From Alistipes sp. (GTDB lineage: Bacteria > Bacteroidota > Bacteroidia > Bacteroidales > Rikenellaceae): a DNA stretch of 64,000 bases. Under the pieces are notes generated by a model. It was not told the origin of the DNA. It did no database searches and saw nothing but the letters and a program-made list of their open reading frames with translations. Made by a program: the position numbers and the translations under genes. Every line of letters starts with the position of its first letter. Position 1 is the first letter of the stretch. Below, one piece after another: positions 1 through 8,601 of this stretch. The stretch spans positions 8,087-72,086 of the forward strand of contig JAHHQL010000012.1 of NCBI GenBank assembly GCA_020026415.1. Reading direction: 5' to 3'.

Positions 1-620
1 GAGACGAGGATATGCCTTTCTTGGAAGACGGTACGATTGTCGATATCTGTCTGAACCCTCTGGGTGTGCCTTCGCGTATGAACCTCGGTCAGATCTACGA
101 GACGGTGCTCGGTTGGGCAGGTCGCGAGTTGGGCTTGAAGTTCGCAACGCCTATTTTCGACGGTGCGTCGCTTGACCAGATCAACGACTACACGGCCAAG
201 GCAGGTCTGCCGCACAGCGGTTGCTGCTATCTGTACGATGGCGGCACGGGCGAGCGTTTCGACCAGCCCGCAACGGTCGGTGTGATCTACATGTTGAAAC
301 TGGGTCACATGATCGACGATAAGATGCACGCACGTTCGATCGGTCCGTACTCTCTGATTACACAGCAGCCGCTCGGTGGTAAAGCACAGTTCGGTGGTCA
401 GCGTTTCGGTGAGATGGAGGTTTGGGCACTTGAAGGTTTCGGTGCCGCCCACATCCTGCGCGAGATCCTGACAATCAAGTCCGATGATGTGATGGGTCGT
501 GCGAAGGCTTACGAAGCAATCGTCAAGGGTGAAAACCTGCCGACTCCGGGCATCCCCGAAGCCATGAACGTATTGCTGCACGAACTTCGCGGATTGGCTT
601 TGTCGGTCAAACTTGAGTAA
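1..620 (+). CDS. rpoB: RNA polymerase beta subunit, C-terminal part (5' end outside window)
   Basis: Last 205 residues of the beta subunit of RNA polymerase; the reading frame is already open at the window edge (first full codon at base 3). The end of RpoB carries the parts that wrap around the bridge-helix side of the enzyme and clamp onto beta-prime. Seen directly: the DEDMPFLEDG segment at the edge, the GGKAQFGGQRFGEMEVWALE block and the ILTIKSDD block, all near-invariant in bacterial RpoB. It stops 37 bases before rpoC, the usual rpoBC operon arrangement. Nothing odd apart from truncation by the window. Confidence 0.98.
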   Translation, partial: DEDMPFLEDGTIVDICLNPLGVPSRMNLGQIYETVLGWAGRELGLKFATPIFDGASLDQINDYTAKAGLPHSGCCYLYDGGTGERFDQPATVGVIYMLKLGHMIDDKMHARSIGPYSLITQQPLGGKAQFGGQRFGEMEVWALEGFGAAHILREILTIKSDDVMGRAKAYEAIVKGENLPTPGIPEAMNVLLHELRGLALSVKLE

Positions 621-657
621 GGTCTTATATTGAGGAAAAAGAAAAACGATAACGAAT

Positions 658-3600
658 ATGTCAATTTCCAAAGACAATAAAGTAAACAACGGTTACAGTC
701 GTATTTCGATAGGCTTGGCATCTCCCGACGAGATCCTTGCCCAATCGAGCGGTGAGGTGCTCAAGCCGGAAACCATCAACTACCGCACCTATAAGCCGGA
801 GCGCGACGGTTTGTTCTGCGAGCGCATCTTCGGCCCGGTGAAGGACTACGAGTGCCACTGCGGTAAGTACAAGCGTATCCGTTACAAGGGTATCGTCTGC
901 GACCGATGCGGTGTGGAGGTGACCGAGAAGAAGGTACGTCGTGAGCGTATGGGACACATCTCGCTGGTGGTTCCCGTGGTTCACATCTGGTACTTCCGTT
1001 CGCTGCCTTCGAAGATCGGTTACCTGTTGGGTATTCCGTCGAAGAAACTTGAGGCGATCATTTACTACGAGCGTTACGTCGTCATCAATCCGGGTCTGGC
1101 TTCGGAGCAGGGCATCGAGCGTCTGGCCACTCTTTCCGAGAAGGAGTATCTGGACGTGATCAACGCTTTGCCGAAAGGCAACCAGCAACTTGAGGACGGC
1201 AATCCCGACAAGTTTGTGGCACAGATGGGTGCCGAGGCAATCTACACCCTGCTCAAGGAGGTGGATCTCGACTCGATGTCGTACGCACTGCGTCACAAGG
1301 CGATGTCGGAGACCTCGCAGCAGCGTAAGGCCGAGGCTCTGAAGTGTCTGAACGTCGTAGAGTCGTTCCGCGCATCGAAGGGCAAGAACAAACCCGAATG
1401 GATGGTTTTGAGCGTGATCCCCGTGATTCCGCCCGAACTGCGTCCTCTGGTGCCGCTCGACGGCGGCCGTTTCGCAACGTCGGATTTGAACGACCTCTAT
1501 CGTCGTGTCATCATCCGCAACAACCGTCTGAAGCGACTCATCGAGATCAAGGCTCCTGAGGTGATCCTCCGCAACGAGAAACGTATGTTGCAGGAGGCTG
1601 TCGATTCGCTGTTCGACAACTCGCGTAAATCGAACGCCGTGAAGAACGAGTCGAACCGACCGCTGAAATCCCTGTCCGATTCGCTGAAGGGTAAGCAGGG
1701 ACGTTTCCGTCAGAACTTGCTCGGTAAACGTGTCGATTACTCGGCTCGTTCGGTCATCGTCGTAGGCCCTGAGTTGCGTATGCACGAGATGGGTATTCCG
1801 AAGGACATGGCTGCCGAGTTGTACAAGCCGTTTGTGATCCGCAAACTCATCGAGCGCGGTATCGTCAAGACGGTGAAGTCGGCAAAGAAGATTATTGATC
1901 GTAAGGATCCCGTGATCTGGGGTATTCTGGAGAACGTCATCAAGGGTCACCCCGTATTGATGAACCGTGCTCCTACGTTGCACCGTCTGGGTATTCAGGC
2001 CTTCCAGCCCAAACTGATCGAGGGTAAGGCAATGCAGTTGCACCCGTTGGCATGTACGGCATTCAACGCCGACTTCGATGGTGACCAGATGGCAGTCCAC
2101 CTGCCTTTGGGCAACGCAGCCGTTCTGGAAGCCCAGTTGCTGATGTTGGGTTCGCACAACGTCCTCAACCCCGCAAACGGTGCGCCTATTACGGTACCTT
2201 CGCAGGATATGGTCCTCGGTCTTTACTACATCACCAAGCCTCGTAAGGGTGTCAAGGGTGAGGGGCGCATCTTCTACGGCCCCGAAGAGACCATCATCGC
2301 CTACAACGAAGGCAAGGTCGATATCCACGCCACGGTCAAGTGTCTGGTGCGCGACCTCGACGAGGAGGGCAACCCCGTGAAGGTGATCAAGGAGACGACC
2401 GTCGGCCGTATCCTCTTCAATCAGGTTGTTCCGCAGGAGGTCGGTTACATCAACGAGGTGCTGACCAAGCGTTCTTTGCGAGACATCATTGCAGTCGTCA
2501 TGAAGAAGGCAGGTGCCGACAAGGTGGCCAACTTCTTGGATGACATTAAGAATATGGGTTACCGTATGGCATTCCGCGGCGGTCTGTCGTTCAACCTCGA
2601 TGCCGTGATCATCCCCGAAAACAAGGCCGCTCTTGTTCAGGAGGGTTACGATCGTGCCGATGCCATTATGGATGACTATAACATGGGTCTTATCACCAAC
2701 AACGAGCGTTATAACCAGATCATCGACGTCTGGACGAACATCAACACCAAATTGACGAAGTCCGTGATCGAGACCTTGGTCAAGAACGAGGACGGTTTCA
2801 ACCCCGTTTACATGATGCTTGATTCGGGTGCCCGTGGTTCGAAGGAGCAGATCCGTCAGTTGAGCGGTATGCGTGGTCTGATGGCGAAGCCGCAGAAATC
2901 CGGTGTCGAAGGTGGTCAGCAGGTCATCGAGAACCCGATTTTGTCGAACTTCAAGGAGGGTCTTTCGGTGTTGGAGTACTTCGTATCTACCCACGGTGCC
3001 CGTAAGGGTCTGGCAGATACCGCGTTGAAGACGGCCGATGCAGGTTACCTGACGCGCCGTCTGGTCGATGTGGCTCAGGATGTGATCGTCACCGAGGAGG
3101 ATTGCGGTACGTTGCGCGGTCTGACGGCTACGGCCATCAAACGTAACGACGATATCGTACAGACGCTCTATGACCGAATCTTGGGTCGTACCGCCCTGAA
3201 CGATGTGATCCACCCCCTGACCGGAGAGATTCTTTGCCATGCAGGACAGGAGATCACCGAGGCGGTCGCCGAGAAGATCGACAAGTCGCCGCTGGAGTCG
3301 GTTGAGATCCGTTCGGTACTGACGTGTGAGGCTCGTCGCGGAGTCTGCGCCAAGTGCTACGGTCGAAATCTGGCTACCGCACGTATGGTTCAGAAGGGTG
3401 AGGTTGTCGGTGTCATCGCCGCACAGTCCATCGGCGAGCCGGGTACCCAGCTTACGCTGCGTACGTTCCACGTCGGTGGTGTCGCCGGTGGTTCGGCCGT
3501 CGAGACCAATGTCGTTTCGAAATACGAAGGTCGTCTGGAGATCGACGAGTTGCGCGTCGTGAAGAGCAAGAACTCGGCAGGCGAGCCCATCGACTTGGTG

Positions 3601-4917
3601 GTATCGCGTCAGTCGGAGTTCCGCATCGTGGATCCCAAGACCGAAATCGTACTCTATACCCACAACCTGCCTTATGGTACGATTCTCTACAAGGAGGACG
3701 GTGCCATGATCAAGAAGGGCGACATGATCTGCGAGTGGGATCCCTACAATGCAGTCATCATTGCCGAGTTTGAGGGCAAGGTCGCTTACGAGAACATCAT
3801 CGAGGGTGTCACCTATCGTGAGGAGCGTGACGAGCAGACCGGTCTTTCGGAGCGTGTCGTCATCGAGTCGAAGGATAGAACGAAGAACCCCGTGATCAAG
3901 ATCGTCAATAAGGACGGCGATGACATCAAGGCTTACAACTTGCCTGTTAATGCCCACGTGGTCGTTAAGGATAACGCCAAGATCAAGATCGGTGATATTC
4001 TGATCAAGATCCCGCGTGCCGTGGGTAAGTCGGGTGGTGATATCACCGGTGGTCTGCCTCGAGTAACCGAGTTGTTCGAGGCTCGTAACCCGTCGAACCC
4101 CGCAGTTGTATCGGAGATCGACGGTGAGGTAACCTTCGGTAAGATCAAGCGTGGTAACCGCGAGATCGTCATCACGGCCAAGGACGGCGAACAAAAACGC
4201 TATCTGGTACCGCTGTCGCGTCAGATCGTCGTACAGGAGAACGACTACGTCCGTGCGGGCGAAGCCCTTTCGGACGGTGCCATCACTCCGGCCGACATCC
4301 TGAACATCCTCGGTCCCACGAAGGTACAGGAGTATATCGTAAACGAGGTACAGGAGGTTTACCGTATGCAGGGTGTGAAGATCAACGACAAGCACTTCGA
4401 GGTGATCGTTCGCCAGATGATGTGCAAGGTCAAGATCGAGGATCCGGGCGATACGCGCTTCTTCGAGGATCAGATCATTGACAAGTGGGAGTTCATGGAT
4501 GTCAATGACGCACTCTACGACAAGGTGGTTGTCACCGATGCCGGCGATTCGCAGTCGTTGCAGCCCGGACAGATCATCTCGCTGCGTAAGTTGCGCGATG
4601 AAAATTCGAGCCTGCGCCGCCGTGATCTGAAGCCTGTTCAGGTGCGCGACATCATCCCCGCCACTTCGACGCAGGTGCTTCAGGGTATCACCCGCGCCGC
4701 ATTGCAGACGTCGAGTTTCATCTCGGCCGCATCGTTCCAAGAGACCACCAAGGTCTTGAACGAGGCTGCAATTCAGGCCAAGATCGATCCGTTGGAGAAC
4801 TTGAAGGAGAATGTGATCTGCGGACACCTGATCCCCGGTGGTACGGGTCTTCCCGAATACGAGCGACTGATCGTTGCGTCGAAAAACGACATGGCAGCGA
4901 TGAAATCAGCCGAGTAA
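658..4917 (+). CDS. rpoC: RNA polymerase beta-prime subunit
   Basis: Catalytic beta-prime subunit of RNA polymerase, 1419 residues, full length for Bacteroidota. Visible hallmarks: N-terminal zinc ribbon with C66, C68, C81 and C84; the NADFDGDQM active-site loop whose aspartates D472, D474 and D476 hold the catalytic magnesium; the second zinc site with C816, C890, C897 and C900; and the trigger-loop region with GEPGTQLTLRTFH. The start ATG follows rpoB by 37 bases with a purine-rich stretch in front. A strong intrinsic terminator follows, so this is the end of the rpoBC transcript. A long open frame on the opposite strand is a coding shadow. Confidence 0.99.
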   Translation: MSISKDNKVNNGYSRISIGLASPDEILAQSSGEVLKPETINYRTYKPERDGLFCERIFGPVKDYECHCGKYKRIRYKGIVCDRCGVEVTEKKVRRERMGHISLVVPVVHIWYFRSLPSKIGYLLGIPSKKLEAIIYYERYVVINPGLASEQGIERLATLSEKEYLDVINALPKGNQQLEDGNPDKFVAQMGAEAIYTLLKEVDLDSMSYALRHKAMSETSQQRKAEALKCLNVVESFRASKGKNKPEWMVLSVIPVIPPELRPLVPLDGGRFATSDLNDLYRRVIIRNNRLKRLIEIKAPEVILRNEKRMLQEAVDSLFDNSRKSNAVKNESNRPLKSLSDSLKGKQGRFRQNLLGKRVDYSARSVIVVGPELRMHEMGIPKDMAAELYKPFVIRKLIERGIVKTVKSAKKIIDRKDPVIWGILENVIKGHPVLMNRAPTLHRLGIQAFQPKLIEGKAMQLHPLACTAFNADFDGDQMAVHLPLGNAAVLEAQLLMLGSHNVLNPANGAPITVPSQDMVLGLYYITKPRKGVKGEGRIFYGPEETIIAYNEGKVDIHATVKCLVRDLDEEGNPVKVIKETTVGRILFNQVVPQEVGYINEVLTKRSLRDIIAVVMKKAGADKVANFLDDIKNMGYRMAFRGGLSFNLDAVIIPENKAALVQEGYDRADAIMDDYNMGLITNNERYNQIIDVWTNINTKLTKSVIETLVKNEDGFNPVYMMLDSGARGSKEQIRQLSGMRGLMAKPQKSGVEGGQQVIENPILSNFKEGLSVLEYFVSTHGARKGLADTALKTADAGYLTRRLVDVAQDVIVTEEDCGTLRGLTATAIKRNDDIVQTLYDRILGRTALNDVIHPLTGEILCHAGQEITEAVAEKIDKSPLESVEIRSVLTCEARRGVCAKCYGRNLATARMVQKGEVVGVIAAQSIGEPGTQLTLRTFHVGGVAGGSAVETNVVSKYEGRLEIDELRVVKSKNSAGEPIDLVVSRQSEFRIVDPKTEIVLYTHNLPYGTILYKEDGAMIKKGDMICEWDPYNAVIIAEFEGKVAYENIIEGVTYREERDEQTGLSERVVIESKDRTKNPVIKIVNKDGDDIKAYNLPVNAHVVVKDNAKIKIGDILIKIPRAVGKSGGDITGGLPRVTELFEARNPSNPAVVSEIDGEVTFGKIKRGNREIVITAKDGEQKRYLVPLSRQIVVQENDYVRAGEALSDGAITPADILNILGPTKVQEYIVNEVQEVYRMQGVKINDKHFEVIVRQMMCKVKIEDPGDTRFFEDQIIDKWEFMDVNDALYDKVVVTDAGDSQSLQPGQIISLRKLRDENSSLRRRDLKPVQVRDIIPATSTQVLQGITRAALQTSSFISAASFQETTKVLNEAAIQAKIDPLENLKENVICGHLIPGGTGLPEYERLIVASKNDMAAMKSAE

Positions 4918-4932
4918 TCCGTTATAAACGTC

Positions 4933-4968
4933 AAAACCGCCTTCCCGAATCGGGGAGGCGGTTTTTTT
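4933..4968 (+). terminator. Intrinsic terminator of rpoBC
   Basis: GC-rich inverted repeat (AAAACCGCCTTCCC pairing with GGGGAGGCGGTTTT, 5-base loop) running into seven T, 16 bases after the rpoC stop. Confidence 0.9.
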
Positions 4969-5105
4969 GTGCCTTGTGCGAACGGGAATATTGCCCGAAA
5001 TCTGCAATTGAGATTCGGGTAAAGATGTTCTTTCGGAAGAGGCGGATGGCTCCGGGAAAGATGTGCCGAAAGGCTGATCGGATATGCGACCGGCCGGATT
5101 GAAGT

Positions 5106-5126
5106 AAAAAGGAGGGGAAACCCCTC
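5106..5126 (-). terminator. Terminator of the recF-DUF721 transcript
   Basis: Read on the minus strand: perfect 6-bp stem GAGGGG/CCCCTC with a 3-base loop followed by CTTTTT, 35 bases past the DUF721 stop. The rest of the 240 bases between rpoC and this operon shows nothing recognisable. Confidence 0.7.
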
Positions 5127-5160
5127 ACCCGATTGTGTCGAAAGAGGATTCGGACGCGCT

Positions 5161-5451
5161 TTAGCGGATGATGATGCTGTTTATCAGACGCAGCCCCGAA
5201 CGGCGGTTGATTTCGTCCCGAAGGGCATCGCGCTGGAAGAACAATTCGGAGCGGAGGACGCTCGAACGCACACGCACGAAGAGTATGTGTCGCTCCAGAC
5301 GCAATTCGGTGGTTTCCGCCGCCGCATAATCCCCCACGATGCCGCGCCACGTGTCGGGCAGTTTGCCTTCGGCGACTTTGGCGGCGATGTAGGGGCGTTT
5401 GAAAAATTCGTCGAGCAGATCGCCCATCAAAAGGGTCTTGGTACGTCTCAT
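5161..5451 (-). CDS. DUF721 (DciA-like) small protein
   Basis: Small 96-residue protein of the DUF721 family, which includes DciA, the helicase-operator protein of bacteria lacking DnaC/DnaI. The family fold is a KH-like domain: here LLDEFFKRPYIAAKVAEGKLPDTWRGIVG is followed by a beta-rich segment (LRLERHILFVRVRSSVLRSEL) and a closing LINSIIIR strand. It overlaps the recF stop by four bases (ATGA), so the two are translationally coupled. A replication or repair role is inferred from the family and from recF; no function can be read from the sequence alone. Confidence 0.85.
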   Translation of the reverse strand: MRRTKTLLMGDLLDEFFKRPYIAAKVAEGKLPDTWRGIVGDYAAAETTELRLERHILFVRVRSSVLRSELFFQRDALRDEINRRSGLRLINSIIIR

Positions 5452-6587
5452 TGTGCTTCGGTGTTGAGGTCGGAAAGAGTCGTTTCGCGCGGTTCGGAGA
5501 GGGTTGTCACCGCTCCTTCGCCCACGGAAAAAAGGGCGTAGTCATCGCCCGTGCGATCGAGGATCGAACGCAGACGGGTGGCGTTGCAGTCGGTGATGAA
5601 GATCTGTCCGAAGGCATCGCCCCGAACCAGACGCAGCAACTGTTCCACGCGCGAGGAGTCCAACTTGTCGAACAGATCGTCCAACAGGAGAATGGGACGT
5701 TCGCCCGTCTCTTTTGCCACGACGGCATATTGCGCCAACTTGAGGGCGATGAGAAACGATTTCTGCTGTCCCTGCGAGCCGTATTTGCGCAAAGGGTAGC
5801 CGCCGATGCGGAGCGTGAGGTCGTCGCGGTGAATGCCTGCCGTGGTAAATTCGCAGATCAGATCCTTCGGCCGGGATTCTTGCAAAATCTCTGCAAAGGG
5901 ACGTTCGTTGAGTTCCGATTTGTAGAGGAGTTCGACCTCCTCGCGATCGCCCGAAAGCGTGCGGTAGTACTCTGCAACGAGCGGTTTCAAACGGTTGGTG
6001 AACTCGGTGCGTGCGGCGTGAATCCGCGTGCCGTGTTCCGAGAGCTGCATGTCGTAAATTTCGAGGATCGAGGGATCGGGGTGTATCTTTAAAAGGCGGT
6101 TGCGCTCCGCCAGAACGGCGTTGTAGCGCATCACGGCGTTCAGATAGGGGCGATCCAACTGCGATATGAAGGCATTGAGGTAGCGGCGGCGTTCTTCTGC
6201 CGTGTCGCTGATCAGAGCCGAATCGGCGGGCGAAACGATCACCGCGGGGATCAGTCCCACATGATCCGACAGGCGTTCGTACTCCTTGCCGTTGCGTTTG
6301 AGCACCTTGCCTGTTTTGCGCGAATAGGCGCAGGTGACGGTCTCGGTTTTCCGGCTTTCGGACAGGTATTGTCCCTCGACCATGAAGAAATCCTCCCCGT
6401 GGCGGATGCTCTGTCCGTCGGTCATCTGAAGCGATGATTTGCACATCGACAAATAATAGACCGCATCCATCAGATTGGTCTTGCCCGCACCGTTGTCACC
6501 GACCATGCAATTGATGCCGTTGCAGAGGGTTAGTTGTTCGGAAGCGATGTTTTTGAAGTTTACGAGGGTTAATTTTCTCAAACGCAT
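5448..6587 (-). CDS. recF: DNA replication and repair ATPase RecF
   Basis: RecF, an SMC-like ATPase that works with RecO and RecR to load RecA at single-strand gaps. 379 residues from the chosen start. Seen: N-terminal LTLVNFKNIA, the Walker A GDNGAGKTNLMDA near residue 35, and the C-terminal signature/Walker B region ending in PILLLDDLFDKLD, then ITDCN. An ATG 33 bases further upstream is open, but the -7 box TACCTTTG lies inside that extension, so the internal ATG starting MRLRKLTLVN is preferred. The -7 box ends only 5 bases before it, so the mRNA may have almost no leader. Followed by DUF721 with a 4-base overlap. Confidence 0.95.
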   Translation of the reverse strand: MRLRKLTLVNFKNIASEQLTLCNGINCMVGDNGAGKTNLMDAVYYLSMCKSSLQMTDGQSIRHGEDFFMVEGQYLSESRKTETVTCAYSRKTGKVLKRNGKEYERLSDHVGLIPAVIVSPADSALISDTAEERRRYLNAFISQLDRPYLNAVMRYNAVLAERNRLLKIHPDPSILEIYDMQLSEHGTRIHAARTEFTNRLKPLVAEYYRTLSGDREEVELLYKSELNERPFAEILQESRPKDLICEFTTAGIHRDDLTLRIGGYPLRKYGSQGQQKSFLIALKLAQYAVVAKETGERPILLLDDLFDKLDSSRVEQLLRLVRGDAFGQIFITDCNATRLRSILDRTGDDYALFSVGEGAVTTLSEPRETTLSDLNTEAQ

Positions 6588-6591
6588 AGCA

Positions 6592-6599
6592 CAAAGGTA
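6592..6599 (-). promoter_or_regulatory. -7 box for recF
   Basis: TACCTTTG on the minus strand, matching TAnnTTTG. No clear TTG sits at the right distance, so it is weak at -33. It overlaps the zone used by the divergent promoter. Confidence 0.45.
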
Positions 6600-6619
6600 T
6601 AAAAAAATCCAAGACGGCA

Positions 6620-6649
6620 TTGCACATTCTGAATAGTTTTGTATCTTTG
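6620..6649 (+). promoter_or_regulatory. Promoter of the TPR-protein gene
   Basis: TTG at 6620-6622, 19 bases, TATCTTTG at 6642-6649: a full match to the Bacteroidetes -33/-7 pattern. It leaves a leader of about 38 bases. Confidence 0.75.
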
Positions 6650-6692
6650 CAAACTAACATACTGAAAATATAAACTAAAAAAATATCTCTTT

Positions 6693-7376
6693 ATGGCAAA
6701 GCAACATGCTGCCGAGCAAGAAGTTCTCGGCGAAGCAATGGACAAGACCGAACTCTTCTTCGAGAAGAACGGTCGTAAACTGACCTACATTTTCATCGCA
6801 CTTCTGGTTGTTGCCGGAATCGTTTTCGGTTACCGCAGTCTGATCATGCAGCCCCGCGAGGCGCGTGCTGCCGAGATGATCGCAGGAGCCCAGAATCGTT
6901 TCGATGTGGAGAACCCCGACTTTGCACTGGCTTTGAACGGCGACGAGGCTGCCGCAGGTTTCCTTATGGTGATCGACGAGTATGGATCGACCGCATCGGG
7001 CAACCTCGCAAAGCATTATGCCGGTATCTGCTACCTGCGCATGGGCGATTTCGAGAACGCCGCCAAATATCTGGCCATGTATTCGCCCGTTGATGGTATC
7101 CCCGGTCAGTTGGTCAATGCACAGAACCTCGGTTTGCAGGGTGATGCAGCCGTCGAGTTGAAGAAACTCCCTGAGGCCGTTCGTTTCTATCGTGATGCCG
7201 CCAAGATTTCGGATAACGATCTGACTTCGCCTCTTTATCTGCGCAAGGCCGCTCTGGTTGAACTCTCGCTGGGCAACATGGAATCGGCAAAGGGCTATTT
7301 GCAGTCGATCATGGATAACTATCCTGCTTCGCAGGTTGCCCGTGATGCCGAGAAGATGATGGGCGAGGTGAAATAA
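6693..7376 (+). CDS. Membrane-anchored tetratricopeptide-repeat protein
   Basis: 227 residues. A charged N-terminal tail (about residues 1-28) precedes one membrane helix (about 30-50, YIFIALLVVAGIVFGY). The rest, exported or periplasmic by topology, is built of TPR-like helix pairs: ALNGDEAAAGFLMVIDEYGSTASGNLAKHYAGICYLRMGDFENAAKYL is one clear unit and a second follows around 150-225. The architecture resembles YfgM-type proteins, which assist envelope protein folding; that link is by architecture only. Eleven bases separate it from ribH, so they are probably co-transcribed, though no shared function is obvious. Confidence 0.8.
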   Translation: MAKQHAAEQEVLGEAMDKTELFFEKNGRKLTYIFIALLVVAGIVFGYRSLIMQPREARAAEMIAGAQNRFDVENPDFALALNGDEAAAGFLMVIDEYGSTASGNLAKHYAGICYLRMGDFENAAKYLAMYSPVDGIPGQLVNAQNLGLQGDAAVELKKLPEAVRFYRDAAKISDNDLTSPLYLRKAALVELSLGNMESAKGYLQSIMDNYPASQVARDAEKMMGEVK

Positions 7377-7386
7377 TTGATCGGCG

Positions 7387-7917
7387 ATGATTACCAAGAA
7401 ACATAATCTTTCGGAATTGACTGCTCCGCTGCCTTCGGCCGGGGACATGCGTTTCGGCATTGTCGTGGCCGAGTGGAACCGCGAGATTACCGAAGCCCTG
7501 CTGGAGGGTGCCGTGCGCACGCTTCGTGCGGCCGGTTGTCCGGAGATGAACATCCACATCAAGTATGTTCCCGGTACGTTTGAACTGCCGCTCGGCGCAC
7601 AGTTCTTCGCCGAATATACCGATGTCGATGCCGTGATCGCATTGGGCTGTGTGGTTCAGGGAGATACGCGTCACTTCGATTTCATCTGTCAGGGTTGCAC
7701 ACAGGGCATCATGCAACTGCAACAGCAGTGGAACATGCCGATCGCCTTCGGGGTGCTGACCGTGAACGACATGCAGCAGGCTTTGGATCGTGCCGGAGGC
7801 AAACACGGCAACAAAGGTGACGAGGCCGCCGCTGCCGCCATCCAGATGGTCAAGATGCAGATCGACATGGAGGCCGAATCGCCCGAACACGATGTCGATC
7901 GACGCAAGGTGAACTAA
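7387..7917 (+). CDS. ribH: 6,7-dimethyl-8-ribityllumazine synthase
   Basis: Lumazine synthase, the penultimate step of riboflavin biosynthesis: condenses 5-amino-6-ribitylamino-uracil with 3,4-dihydroxy-2-butanone 4-phosphate. 176 residues; family members assemble into pentamers or 60-mer shells. Visible: FGIVVAEWNREITEALL at the substrate loop, VPGTFELPLGA, the GCVVQGDTRHFDFIC block containing the catalytic histidine, and FGVLTVNDMQQALDRAGG. No other riboflavin genes are nearby; it shares a transcript with the upstream TPR protein. Confidence 0.97.
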   Translation: MITKKHNLSELTAPLPSAGDMRFGIVVAEWNREITEALLEGAVRTLRAAGCPEMNIHIKYVPGTFELPLGAQFFAEYTDVDAVIALGCVVQGDTRHFDFICQGCTQGIMQLQQQWNMPIAFGVLTVNDMQQALDRAGGKHGNKGDEAAAAAIQMVKMQIDMEAESPEHDVDRRKVN

Positions 7918-7943
7918 TCTCAGGTCGCATGCCTTTCCCGTAT

Positions 7944-7979
7944 AACGGATCTGTCCGAAAAGACAGATCCGTTTTTTTT
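7944..7979 (+). terminator. Intrinsic terminator after ribH
   Basis: Perfect 12-bp stem AACGGATCTGTC/GACAGATCCGTT with a 6-base loop followed by a T run, 26 bases after the ribH stop. Confidence 0.92.
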
Positions 7980-8548
7980 GTGCGGAGGAGAAGAAAGCGG
8001 GGAGTCCGGTGCGGAAAAGCGAATGTGTTTCCCCGACCTCTTGGGGGGCGGCGTGAAACGTGTGACGCGATCCGTTGCCCTTTTTGAACCTGTCGCTCGT
8101 CTCCGCTTGGAAAACATCCGCAAATGCTTTGTCCGAAATTCGCATGTGCCTGCTTCTTTCTTGGAAAACTTCTCTGCCTTGGGTTCGGGGCGGTAGGATC
8201 TTTTTATAGGCGGGAGGCGGCTGCTTCTTTCCAAGAATCCGTCTTCGCCTGTCCGAAATTCAGCCTTTCGTCACCCGAAACTTGCCCGTTGGGAGTTCGG
8301 GGAAGGGTTGATCTTGAGGCGGAGGAGAAATTGATCTTCTGCCTATCCTGACCCTGCATGCAATTTCGTTTTTGGGGGCTTGAATCTCTGCCTTGTCCGC
8401 CCGAAGCACTCTGAAAACTTCACCGTCCCGATCCCCGATATCTTCTTCTCCGCCCGAAAATGCTATCGCTTCTGCGTCGGAAAACTCCGCCCTTTCCCGC
8501 ACCGGTGATCCCCCGCCCCCGAATGCGGAAAATAGTCTGCTCGAAATA
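7980..8548. other. Non-coding 0.57-kb region with dispersed short repeats
   Basis: No convincing gene on either strand: the open frames present run through the ribH terminator or lack a family and start signals. It contains several exact short repeats in the same orientation: TGTCCGAAATTC at 8130 and 8250 (120 apart), CTGCTTCTTTC at 8150 and 8221, TCTCTGCCTTG at 8171 and 8385, and GGAAAAC several times. This looks like a degenerate repeat-rich spacer. Confidence 0.5.
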
Positions 8549-8580
8549 TTTTGAATATTCGAGGGCTTTGAGTACATTTG
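8549..8580 (+). promoter_or_regulatory. Promoter of lnt-folC
   Basis: TTTTG at 8549-8553, 19 bases, TACATTTG at 8573-8580; full match to the Bacteroidetes consensus, 21 bases before the lnt ATG. Confidence 0.85.
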
Positions 8581-8601
8581 CAAGGATAAAACATACCGTT
8601 C

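Noticed and set aside
661..4827. Very long open frame opposite rpoC
   Set aside because: Antisense shadow of a conserved gene: no family, no start signals, and composition explained by the codon bias of rpoC.
4931..5350. 139-residue frame over the recF-DUF721 terminator
   Set aside because: Overlaps the DUF721 gene in another frame and extends across a terminator.
7920..8234. 104-residue frame on the minus strand after ribH
   Set aside because: It runs through the ribH terminator, has no family and is dominated by S, R, K and P.
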